A stretch of 64,000 nucleotides of DNA from Candidatus Gastranaerophilales bacterium (GTDB lineage: Bacteria; Cyanobacteriota; Vampirovibrionia; Gastranaerophilales; Gastranaerophilaceae): the NCBI GenBank assembly GCA_947588745.1, contig CANPYW010000005.1, forward strand, positions 32,331 through 96,330. The letters are read 5' to 3'. The position numbers and the translations under genes are program-made. Shown piece by piece: positions 27,208 to 35,106 of this stretch. Within the stretch, counting starts at the first letter, position 1. Every line of letters starts with the position of its first letter. The notes under the pieces were generated by a model, which saw only the letters and a program-made list of their open reading frames with translations, did not search any database and was not told the DNA's origin.

Positions 27208-28371
27208 CTATGAAATATTGTTATAAATTATTCTGGAAGCCTTAACAATAAACTCTTTACCTTGCAAATTATTATAAGGACGCTTAGCCAAAATGACAAC
27301 AATATATTTTTTTCCGGAAGAAGTTTTTACAATACCGGCATCTCCAACCATAAAACCAATATCTCCAGTTTTATGAAGTAATAAAGCATTTTGAGGAAGC
27401 CCTGCTTGTAATAACCTGTTATTTTTAACATGTGTCATATAATCATAGATATATCGCTTAGATTCAGCACCTATTATAGGTGTTACATCAATGTTATATA
27501 GCATTTTAGCCAATTCTTTTGCCGTAGTAACATTAGTTCCGCCTAAATCAGGAAGCCAATTATTAATGTGTGTAGTTTTAAGCCCCCAGCGTTTAATTGC
27601 CCTGTTCACTTCTGGCATACCGCCTATTTTAGCCATAATCATATTTGTAGCGGAATTATCGGAGTTTGTAATCATAATTCTGGCGAGATGGTCCATAGAA
27701 TGATGAATACCGCCTTGAGAATACTGCAATTTGCCGGAGCCTGAAGCTCTATAGTAATCTTCTAAAATCATAGTATCATTGATAGAAAACTTACCTGCTT
27801 CAATTTCTCTGAACATTTCGATTAACACCGGAATTTTAATAATACTTGCAGCGGGATAAGGTTTATCGGCATCGATATTTACATAACTTTTTCCGTTATA
27901 TTCCCAAACATAAACAGAAGGTTTAATTCTTGAATAATGGGAGGCTAAAGCTAACAAATTATTTTTTAAAGTCGTTCTTTCGTAACTTTCTTTTAAATCA
28001 ACCATTAACTTTTTGGAATACTTGGTATCTTTAATCGTATAATGTCCCAAAAATAAATCTTTATACAAATAATTATTTGTAGGATATAACAATTTGTTAT
28101 AATCAATATTTAAAATGACCTTTTTATGATGAGTAAATGCAACAGAAACATAATGTTTAAAAGAATAAGGGAGAACAAAAAACAGCAAAATTGCAAAAAA
28201 CGAAGCCGAAATACACTTATTAATGAATAAGTAATTATCTTTATTTTTTTTACGTTTATGTCTTACAATCGGTCTGATTTTTTTGACTGGTGTATTTTTT
28301 AAACAATATTGCTCGTACATTTCGGTATATAAATCAACTTTTCTATCTTTACTATAACTAAGTTCCGGCAA
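27208..28371 (-). CDS. Membrane-anchored beta-lactamase-fold serine hydrolase
   Basis: A 387-residue protein: basic cytosolic N terminus, one membrane helix (about 50-70), then a class A beta-lactamase-like domain facing the periplasm. Catalytic motifs SIIK (SxxK), SDN and KTG are present. The omega loop reads NWLPDLGG: the positions of Glu166 and Asn170 are Leu and Gly, and the loop is shorter. Efficient beta-lactam hydrolysis is therefore unlikely; a DD-peptidase or related cell-wall activity is more plausible. The start is TTG with a perfect GGAGG six bases upstream. Confidence 0.87.
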   Translation of the reverse strand: MPELSYSKDRKVDLYTEMYEQYCLKNTPVKKIRPIVRHKRKKNKDNYLFINKCISASFFAILLFFVLPYSFKHYVSVAFTHHKKVILNIDYNKLLYPTNNYLYKDLFLGHYTIKDTKYSKKLMVDLKESYERTTLKNNLLALASHYSRIKPSVYVWEYNGKSYVNIDADKPYPAASIIKIPVLIEMFREIEAGKFSINDTMILEDYYRASGSGKLQYSQGGIHHSMDHLARIMITNSDNSATNMIMAKIGGMPEVNRAIKRWGLKTTHINNWLPDLGGTNVTTAKELAKMLYNIDVTPIIGAESKRYIYDYMTHVKNNRLLQAGLPQNALLLHKTGDIGFMVGDAGIVKTSSGKKYIVVILAKRPYNNLQGKEFIVKASRIIYNNIS

Positions 28372-28495
28372 AATAGTCCTCCATTAATATTATAAACATT
28401 TTTAAGCAGTTACTGCAATTTTGTAAATTATATTAATTATCTGTTAACCAAAAAGAAGGCAAACAAAGATAAAACTTTTATTTTTCTAATAAATT

Positions 28496-28504
28496 TGGTA
28501 CAAT
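28496..28504 (+). promoter_or_regulatory. Extended -10 promoter of the diguanylate cyclase gene
   Basis: TG-n-TACAAT at 28496-28504, with a weak TTTTAT at the -35 position 17 bases upstream. It predicts a leader of about 55 bases ending in AGAAAGG before the ATG at 28565. The rest of the 193-base divergent gap (28372-28564) shows nothing else definite. Confidence 0.5.
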
Positions 28505-28564
28505 AATACAGTTCAAACAATAAATGTAAAAATTACATCTGCATTAAAACAGAAAGGCAATAAA

Positions 28565-29443
28565 ATGAACAATATTACAATTTATACTGATAATAACGGA
28601 ACTTTTTTAGAGAATTTATGCAAGAATAAATTAAATATGAGTGCAGATGTCAAGAGTTCGGAGGAAATACAAAATATTGCAGCCGAAAATTCAACAGCCG
28701 CAATCATTGATGTTAAAAAAGAAAAAATCAAAGAATTATCAATGATAATGAAATTTCCAATGCCAATATTGTTAATCTGTGATGAAATACCCGACGATAT
28801 AACAATAAGAGGTGAAGCTTATGATTATACGTTAAAACCTCTTAACGAATACGAAATAACTACAAGACTAAAAAATCTGATAAAAATAAAAACCTTAAAC
28901 GAAAAAATAACAAATATATCAACAACAGATGACTTAACAGGTTTACACAACAGAAAATTCATGCTTGAAAGATTAGATTCAGAAATATCAAGAGCAAAAA
29001 GATATCATTCAAATGTGTCATGTATATTATTCGATATAGATTTTTTCAAAGTAATAAACGATATGTACGGATACGAATGGGGCGATATATTATTAAAACA
29101 AATTTCAGAGATGTTATCAAACCTTGCAAGAAAAGAAGATGTAGTCACAAGATACGGTGACGAAGAATTTATGGTGCTGTTACCCGATACACCGGAAGAT
29201 AAAGCGTTCATATTTGCGGAAAGATTTAGACGTGATGTGGAAAAGATGTCATTTATTCCTGCGGGCGAAACGGAAAAACATCCCGTAAGAATATCAGGTG
29301 GAATTGCGACATACCCTTGTCTTGAACAATCGGAAGAAACATCAAATACAATGGTAAGATATGCGGAACACGCTTTATACAATGCAAAAAAGCGTGGAAA
29401 AAATAAAATAATACTATTTTCACAAGTCAACATGGAATGTTAA
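28565..29443 (+). CDS. Diguanylate cyclase with receiver-like N-terminal domain
   Basis: A 292-residue protein. Residues 1-115 resemble a degenerate receiver (AIIDVKKE with a central Asp, DYTLKPLNEYE with the conserved Lys-Pro) but the usual double-acidic site is reduced. Residues 120-290 form a GGDEF domain: DDLTGLHNRKFM, FDIDFFKVIND, and the signature as GDEEF instead of GG(D/E)EF. An inhibitory I-site RxxD (RKED) sits five residues before it. It would make cyclic di-GMP, though the second Gly to Asp change may reduce activity. Two radical SAM genes follow at once (3 and 5 bases), suggesting one operon. Confidence 0.88.
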   Translation: MNNITIYTDNNGTFLENLCKNKLNMSADVKSSEEIQNIAAENSTAAIIDVKKEKIKELSMIMKFPMPILLICDEIPDDITIRGEAYDYTLKPLNEYEITTRLKNLIKIKTLNEKITNISTTDDLTGLHNRKFMLERLDSEISRAKRYHSNVSCILFDIDFFKVINDMYGYEWGDILLKQISEMLSNLARKEDVVTRYGDEEFMVLLPDTPEDKAFIFAERFRRDVEKMSFIPAGETEKHPVRISGGIATYPCLEQSEETSNTMVRYAEHALYNAKKRGKNKIILFSQVNMEC

Positions 29444-29446
29444 TAA

Positions 29447-30421
29447 ATGGGTATAGCTAAAGATAAAAAACCGATTTCATTTTCTTTTAACAATACTGAA
29501 AGATGTCAATCAAGATGCATAACCTGCAACGGCTGGAAAACATCTTCAAGCGTTATGGAAAAAGAGCTGAAATTAGAAGAATGGAAAAAAATATTATATA
29601 ACCTTCATAATTGGATGGGAAATTATCAATTTATAATATCAGGTGGAGAACCGTTTATACGCCCTGATATATTCGAGATGGCACAATACGCCTCAGATTT
29701 GGGAGATACCGTAAATGTTGTAACAAACGGATTAGCATTACCTGATAAGCTGGAAGAAGTGCTTAATTCGGCATTTACTAATATAACATTTTCTCTGAAT
29801 GCGGTACAAAAGCCGATTATTCATAACACATCAAGAGGCAGAGATGATGCATTTCAAAGGACAATGGATTCAATTCAAAACCTTGTCTACATGAATAAAT
29901 CGAGAACGGGTCATAAATGGAAGAATATATTTCTTTCAACGGTGGTAATGCCCACAAATTTAACGGAAATAAAACCGATAGCGGAATTTTGTAAATGCGA
30001 AGGCATAGGAGTAAGCTATCAGTTAATGGACAATGGAGATGCATTTTCTACAGCGGTTGAAACCGACAGTCAAATATACGGAAAAGACATAAAAAAAGCT
30101 GCTTTGGAAGCAATAGACGAAATGATAGATTTAAAAAAGAAAGGCTATCCGATATGTAACGGATTCAGCCAGTTAAATGCTTTTAAAGTATTAATTGATA
30201 CGCCGGAGAGAATACAAAACATTCAATGTATGGTAGGTGAAAACAATTTTGCCATAGACCCTTACGGGAATTGTAGAATATGTTTTTGTATGGAGCCCAT
30301 CGGAAACTTAAAAGAAAGTTTACCGGAGGATTTATGGTTCAGTGAAAAAGCTGATAAAATAAGAGAAAAGATATTAAATTGCACAATGAATTGCAGATTA
30401 TTGAATTGTAACTTTAAGTAG
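29447..30421 (+). CDS. Radical SAM protein with C-terminal Cys-rich (SPASM-like) region
   Basis: A 324-residue radical SAM enzyme. The cluster motif is CQSRCITC (C-x3-C-x2-C), followed by ISGGEPFIRPDI and NVVTNG. The C terminus holds six or more cysteines (IQCMV, NCRICFCMEP, NCTMNCRLLNC) in a pattern like SPASM/twitch auxiliary-cluster domains. Such enzymes modify peptides or proteins; the target is unknown and no obvious precursor peptide is adjacent. It starts three bases after the cyclase. Confidence 0.87.
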   Translation: MGIAKDKKPISFSFNNTERCQSRCITCNGWKTSSSVMEKELKLEEWKKILYNLHNWMGNYQFIISGGEPFIRPDIFEMAQYASDLGDTVNVVTNGLALPDKLEEVLNSAFTNITFSLNAVQKPIIHNTSRGRDDAFQRTMDSIQNLVYMNKSRTGHKWKNIFLSTVVMPTNLTEIKPIAEFCKCEGIGVSYQLMDNGDAFSTAVETDSQIYGKDIKKAALEAIDEMIDLKKKGYPICNGFSQLNAFKVLIDTPERIQNIQCMVGENNFAIDPYGNCRICFCMEPIGNLKESLPEDLWFSEKADKIREKILNCTMNCRLLNCNFK

Positions 30422-30426
30422 GAAAT

Positions 30427-31419
30427 ATGCAGGAAATAAAATACGAAAAATATATAAGCTGTAAATGGTTAGAATCAGGAGTATGTTTTGATAACGGTGT
30501 ATATGGTTCTAACGTAAAGTTATGCTGTTATATGAGTGCCCCTGGCGGCGGAAACTCAATGATATTTGAGGGATACAAGGGCGAAAAAATAGACTGGGAT
30601 AAATTTTTTAAAATCAAAGAGGAATACAGAAACATACAAAAATCCGGTAATACTGTAAAAGGCTGCGTAGGTTGTGTATTTCTTGAAGAGAAGAATTGGC
30701 CTCAAGTAAATTATATAGATAATATTATATTTGACCATTTTACGAAGTGTAATTGTGCTTGCAATTACTGCTATACAGAAGAAGATAAGAAAAGATATAA
30801 TACATTAAAAACATATAATATATATCCGATTATAAAAGATATGTTTGATAAAAAAATTATCCAAAGAGGCGGTGCAATAGGTTTTGGTGGAGGAGAGCCA
30901 ACAATATTGCCCGAATTTGATAAATTAATAGACTTATTTTTAAAAAACGGATTTAACGATATGCGAGTACCGTCATCGGGCATCAAATATTCAAAAATGG
31001 TAGAAAAAGGAATAAAAACAGGGCAATTATCGGTAGTAGTATCGATAGACAGCTCTACAAGAGAAACATACAAAAAGATAAAACAAACGGATGCATTTAA
31101 TACAGTTTGTAAGAATTTAAAGAAATATGCCAAAGCACAGAAAAGTTCATATAATGTGATAAGTAAATATATAATCATTCCAAACGTAAATGATACAAAA
31201 GAAGAAATAGATAATTGGCTGAAATTTAATAAAGAAAATAACATAGAAATTGTTGTAATAGATATAGAAAACAGCTGGTTAAACAAATACCGAAAAACAG
31301 AGCCGGATAAAAGAATAGTAGAATTAATTATATATGTAATAAAAAAGACTCAAGAAATGAAGTTTTTCAGACTTGAAATATGCGACAGGGCAAAATATTT
31401 ATTAAATTTTAATAATTAA
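30427..31419 (+). CDS. Radical SAM protein with N-terminal Cys-rich extension
   Basis: A 330-residue protein. The radical SAM core starts late: CNCACNYC (C-x3-C-x2-C) at about residue 109, then GFGGGEPTILPEF. The first ~100 residues contain CKWLESGVC, LCCYM, a Gly-rich turn and GCVGC, the spacing of a SPASM-type cluster domain but placed before instead of after the core. AGGA precedes the ATG. It is probably co-transcribed with the cyclase and first radical SAM gene. Substrate unknown. Confidence 0.83.
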   Translation: MQEIKYEKYISCKWLESGVCFDNGVYGSNVKLCCYMSAPGGGNSMIFEGYKGEKIDWDKFFKIKEEYRNIQKSGNTVKGCVGCVFLEEKNWPQVNYIDNIIFDHFTKCNCACNYCYTEEDKKRYNTLKTYNIYPIIKDMFDKKIIQRGGAIGFGGGEPTILPEFDKLIDLFLKNGFNDMRVPSSGIKYSKMVEKGIKTGQLSVVVSIDSSTRETYKKIKQTDAFNTVCKNLKKYAKAQKSSYNVISKYIIIPNVNDTKEEIDNWLKFNKENNIEIVVIDIENSWLNKYRKTEPDKRIVELIIYVIKKTQEMKFFRLEICDRAKYLLNFNN

Positions 31420-31448
31420 CAATACTTCATATTTATAAAAATAATCAC

Positions 31449-31476
31449 TTGACATAATATTTATATGTGTCATAAT
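31449..31476 (+). promoter_or_regulatory. Strong sigma-70 promoter of a predicted ncRNA
   Basis: Consensus TTGACA at 31449-31454, a 16-base spacer and CATAAT at 31471-31476. TGACA (31450-31454) and TGTCA (31468-31472) form an inverted repeat across the spacer, a possible operator. No protein start lies within 300 bases downstream; a terminator does. Confidence 0.6.
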
Positions 31477-31482
31477 GATAAT

Positions 31483-31616
31483 GTAAGATTTAAGTGTAAG
31501 CAAAACACTAAATGAAATATTACAACCCCGAACACATATAAACTCCTAAATAATAAACACAAAAAGACCATTAGGATGCAGAAATAGACCACTTTTTAAA
31601 AAGGTGGTTTTTTTTA
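31483..31616 (+). ncRNA. Predicted structured small RNA, about 130 nt
   Basis: The stretch between the promoter at 31449 and the terminator at 31588-31616 has no significant ORF and folds on paper. ATTTAAGTGT (31488-31497) pairs with ACACTAAAT (31505-31513) with one bulged A and a seven-base loop; TGTAA (31482-31486) with TTACA (31520-31524) extends it; CCTAA (31545-31549) pairs with TTAGG (31571-31575). It matches no RNA family I recognise. Expression is inferred. Confidence 0.5.
31588..31616 (+). terminator. Rho-independent terminator
   Basis: Hairpin ACCACTTT/AAGGTGGT (31588-31608, one G-T pair) followed by an uninterrupted T run to 31615. The stretch 31617-31754 beyond it is AT-rich with nothing further definite; a TATAAT at 31755-31760 may serve the next gene. 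Confidence 0.75.
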
Positions 31617-31778
31617 TTTTTATATAATTAATATTGAATTATGATTAATAAATAACGATAAAAAGTTATTAAAAAGCTTAAATTAGAATATATAAGTGTC
31701 AAAAATACAATTAAAATATATTAATGGCAATTTAATAAATATTTATGTTTTAATTATAATAAGCAGATGAGGTAAATA

Positions 31779-32027
31779 ATGACAATATTTAAAATATTAT
31801 CAAAGAATACATCTCAAATAAAAAAAAGTTCTGAGCTTCAAAGCAAAATAAATTCTGAAGGAGTTCAATTACTTCAACAAACCCAGAACGCATTAAATAG
31901 TTCTATAGCACAACTTGAGAAATTTACAAATCAAGAAATCCCTCAATTGGCAGATAAACAGCAGGAGATTATTGCGAGTTTGGAAAAACTTGCTCAGAAT
32001 GCTCAAATTCAAATAAAAAAGAAATAA
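31779..32027 (+). CDS. Small predicted coiled-coil protein
   Basis: An 82-residue Gln/Ser/Lys-rich protein with heptad-like spacing of Leu/Ile through most of its length, ending in KKK. It is cytosolic with no signal peptide or cysteines. GAGG precedes the ATG and TATAAT at 31755-31760 is a likely -10. No family recognised. It directly follows the predicted ncRNA. Confidence 0.6.
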   Translation: MTIFKILSKNTSQIKKSSELQSKINSEGVQLLQQTQNALNSSIAQLEKFTNQEIPQLADKQQEIIASLEKLAQNAQIQIKKK

Positions 32028-32049
32028 AGAATATATTCATATATTCTTT
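32026..32049. terminator. AT-rich perfect hairpin between convergent genes
   Basis: AAAGAATATA (32026-32035) and TATATTCTTT (32040-32049) form a perfect 10-base stem with loop TTCA, starting at the stop codon of the small coiled-coil gene. It lacks a GC-rich stem and a T run, so termination is uncertain. Confidence 0.4.
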
Positions 32050-32072
32050 ACTCAGGATAAAAACACATTTTA

Positions 32073-33701
32073 TTAAGGGTTAATATTTATAACAAGCCTG
32101 TGTTCCTCAATAATCTGCTTAAGATATTTTTCCACTGTTAATGAGTTGTCTTTTTGTTTTGCGGTTTCAAACTGTTTTTTAAAAGCCGAATTATCATAAA
32201 TAAAGTAATATTTATTTCTCTTTTTAACAGGTGGATATAAAGTTGTAATTAGTTCCGGAAATTTAAGAGAAGAAAGAGTATAAGATTTAGCATTATCTGA
32301 GTATAACTCATTTTCAATACAAATCAATACAAGAATAAAATTAAGCTCATCTGAAGGTGAAGATATATTCTTATCTTTTATGAATTTCAAATAATCTTCT
32401 GAAGTCATCTTAATATTTTTAATTGCATTCGGATATACAATATTTTTAATAATAGTATTGGCTTTATATTTAAGGGCATTTGCAACATCTTGCGAAGTAG
32501 CCCCCTGTTTTGCATATTCCAGAGTTTTATTTAAAAGGTCAATAATAAGATTATAAGAAAAGTTATTTAGCTGGCGTCCACGTAAATAAAAATCTGCCAA
32601 ACGTTTTTCATAATTAAGCCAAAAATCGGTTAAATCACCATTTTTTTGAGTAATACATTCATCAAGAATGGAATTTAAGTCTGGAAACTTATTAACAACA
32701 GCTTGCATAAAGAAGAAATCAAAAAGTGCAATTCTTTCAGTTTTTATATTTTTATCCGAAGAAATGAAATTATAAACAGCCCAGTCAACTTCATTAAACT
32801 TTCTGGTTAATACATGCATAGGGCCTTCTGTTTTAGTAATATTATAATAGCTTTCAACATAATCAGATACGCCATAAGCACTGATTTCAAGAGGGTTTCT
32901 CATATTTTCGGATAATTTATAAAAATCGGAATAAGAGCTTGTAAGTTCTAATTCGTGTTGAGAAATCAAACGATTAAATGCATCTTGATAATATTTGGCA
33001 TCAAAATTAGATACATCTGCATAATATGCGACTTTTTTCCAGAAATCTTTATTTACACCCTTTATATTTTTACTTTCAAGCAGATTAATAAATTCAGAAT
33101 AGCCCATAGATTTAGCTATTTTAGCCATTTTGTCGAAATGGTCAAGTTCGTGAAAAATAATAGAGATAAGTATCTTCGGATTTAAAGAGTATAAGACACT
33201 GCTATCTACATAAATACATCCCGAAGCTATATCAAAATATGCAGCCATATAACTGCCTTGAACCTTTCCCGTACCTTTATCAAGATTGTTGGAAAATACT
33301 TTAACACTTCCGGACGGATAACCTAAATAGACTACAATTTTGTCAACAATTAATTCAATAAAATGAATACTATTTACGGGATAATCTTTAAATTCGTTTA
33401 ATAAACCATCAAAGCCGACATTTTTTTGAACCATTTTTTCCGTATTAACAGAATCATCAGCATAATTGTATCCGGCATATTTAGGCGGTGCAGGAATTGT
33501 ATATTCTTCCAAGTCCGTATTTATTCCACCTGTAGAACTTGAGTTTCGAGAAACTTCCAATTGTTCTTCAAAGGTTTTAATTTTTGAGCTGTTTTTATTT
33601 GAAACAGGAATAGTAATATAATATACAGCACCAATTATAAACACAACAATAAAAGTCACAAATTTTAAAGAAATCAATTTATCTTTTTTGTTACTATCCA
33701 T
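32073..33701 (-). CDS. Membrane-anchored putative zinc metalloprotease (HExxH)
   Basis: A 542-residue protein of unknown family. An N-terminal signal anchor (about residues 12-30) exports the rest. H184-E-L-D-H188 within a hydrophobic helix (ISIIFHELDHFDKMAKI) is a zincin-type zinc motif; a later Glu, such as in ISQHELELTSS, could be the third ligand. The remainder is helical with no other motif I recognise. GAGG precedes the ATG. It is divergent from the citrate-branch operon, but nothing shows a functional tie. The protease call rests on one motif. Confidence 0.65.
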   Translation of the reverse strand: MDSNKKDKLISLKFVTFIVVFIIGAVYYITIPVSNKNSSKIKTFEEQLEVSRNSSSTGGINTDLEEYTIPAPPKYAGYNYADDSVNTEKMVQKNVGFDGLLNEFKDYPVNSIHFIELIVDKIVVYLGYPSGSVKVFSNNLDKGTGKVQGSYMAAYFDIASGCIYVDSSVLYSLNPKILISIIFHELDHFDKMAKIAKSMGYSEFINLLESKNIKGVNKDFWKKVAYYADVSNFDAKYYQDAFNRLISQHELELTSSYSDFYKLSENMRNPLEISAYGVSDYVESYYNITKTEGPMHVLTRKFNEVDWAVYNFISSDKNIKTERIALFDFFFMQAVVNKFPDLNSILDECITQKNGDLTDFWLNYEKRLADFYLRGRQLNNFSYNLIIDLLNKTLEYAKQGATSQDVANALKYKANTIIKNIVYPNAIKNIKMTSEDYLKFIKDKNISSPSDELNFILVLICIENELYSDNAKSYTLSSLKFPELITTLYPPVKKRNKYYFIYDNSAFKKQFETAKQKDNSLTVEKYLKQIIEEHRLVININP

Positions 33702-33751
33702 ATAACCTCGCTTAATTATTAAAATTATATCATATAATCGGCAATAAATAT

Positions 33752-33759
33752 GCTATAAT
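33752..33759 (+). promoter_or_regulatory. Extended -10 promoter of the citrate-branch operon
   Basis: TGCTATAAT at 33751-33759 is an exact extended -10 element; the -35 region is weak (CATATA). Transcription would begin near 33766, about 20 bases before the ATG at 33786, which has AAGGG upstream. Confidence 0.65.
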
Positions 33760-33785
33760 TTATACAAATAAAAAAGGGATATAAA

Positions 33786-35096
33786 ATGGAAAAGAAATAT
33801 ATTTACTTTGTGGATGTCACAAACAGGGATGGTGTGCAGACTTCAAGACTCGGTTTGGCAAAACTTCAAAAAACCATAATAAATTTAATGCTTGATGATA
33901 TAGGTATAACTCAATCGGAGTTCGGATTTCCGACAACAAGACACGAAATAAATTACTTAAACGGAAATCTTGAGCTTGTAGATAGAGGCGTAATAACCAA
34001 AACAAAGCTTTCAGGCTGGATGAGAGGTATAGAAGAAGATGTTCTTTTATCATTTCAAAATGTAGCAAGATTAAAAAATGTAAATCTTTCCGTTTCAACT
34101 TCAGAGCAAATGATAAACGGTAAATTCGGCGGAAAAAAGACAAAAGAAGACATTTTAAAAACAATGGTAAAAGCGGTTGATACAGCGGTAACCTGCGGTG
34201 CTCAATCAATAGGAGTAAATGCGGAAGATGCTTCAAGGAGCGACATAAACTACCTGATAGAATTTGCACTGGAAGCAAAAAAGCATGGTGCGGAGAAATT
34301 CAGATATTGTGACACATTAGGGTATGATGACCCCATAAGTGCTTATGAGCGAATATTTAAAATAGCACAGGCGACCAAAATGGATATCGAACTGCATTTT
34401 CATAATGACCTCGGAATGGCTGCGGGCAATTCCGTAATGGGTGCAAAAGCCGCAATAGATGCGGGCGTAAACGCATATATCAATACGGCTATAAACGGAA
34501 TGGGAGAAAGAGCGGGAAATGCCGATTTAATATCCTGCCTTCTTGCGGTATTAAAATCAAGCGGAATGAAAGATAAATATGAAATCGACCCTAATATAGA
34601 TTTGTCAAAGACCTGGAAACTGGCACAATATACATCATACGCATTTAATGTACCGATACCGATAAATCAGCCCGCAACGGGAGCAAACGCATTTGCTCAC
34701 GAATCAGGCATTCATGCGGACGGTGCATTAAAAGACAGAAGAAACTACGAACTGTACGATTATGCGGAATTGGGACGAGGTCAACCCGAAATAGTAGAAA
34801 CCGGCAGAATGATAACAACAGGTGAATATGGCGGTATAAAAGGGTTTAGAGATGTTTATGAAAAAATGGAAATTGAATTTCAAGATGAAGATGAAGCGAG
34901 AAATATACTTGAATTAGCTCGTTATGCCAATGTTCATACACAAAAACCGTTAACGCAGAGTGAACTTAAATTTATATATTATTATCCTGATATTGCGGCA
35001 AAAATTATGACGGTTACACCTTATTATATGCCTACAGGTAATTTAAAAAAGAGAGTTGATAACAATTTTATAACTCAACCGTATTTATTTGTATAA
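33786..35096 (+). CDS. Re-citrate synthase / homocitrate synthase family enzyme
   Basis: A 436-residue DRE-TIM metallolyase that condenses an acyl-CoA with a 2-oxo acid. Motifs: DVTNRDGVQTSRLGL (metal-binding Asp and catalytic Arg), CDTLGYDDP, ELHFHNDLGMA, NGMGERAGNADL and HESGIHADG. The family includes isopropylmalate, homocitrate and Re-citrate synthases. The isocitrate-type dehydrogenase in the same operon favours Re-citrate synthase (oxaloacetate plus acetyl-CoA). It lacks the long C-terminal LeuA regulatory domain expected of most 2-isopropylmalate synthases. Homocitrate synthase is the main alternative. Confidence 0.8.
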   Translation: MEKKYIYFVDVTNRDGVQTSRLGLAKLQKTIINLMLDDIGITQSEFGFPTTRHEINYLNGNLELVDRGVITKTKLSGWMRGIEEDVLLSFQNVARLKNVNLSVSTSEQMINGKFGGKKTKEDILKTMVKAVDTAVTCGAQSIGVNAEDASRSDINYLIEFALEAKKHGAEKFRYCDTLGYDDPISAYERIFKIAQATKMDIELHFHNDLGMAAGNSVMGAKAAIDAGVNAYINTAINGMGERAGNADLISCLLAVLKSSGMKDKYEIDPNIDLSKTWKLAQYTSYAFNVPIPINQPATGANAFAHESGIHADGALKDRRNYELYDYAELGRGQPEIVETGRMITTGEYGGIKGFRDVYEKMEIEFQDEDEARNILELARYANVHTQKPLTQSELKFIYYYPDIAAKIMTVTPYYMPTGNLKKRVDNNFITQPYLFV

Positions 35097-35106
35097 AGGA
35101 GTAAAA

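Noticed and set aside
31512..31541. Nine-codon ORF within the predicted small RNA
   Set aside because: No ribosome binding site and too short to distinguish from chance; noted only as a possible leader peptide.
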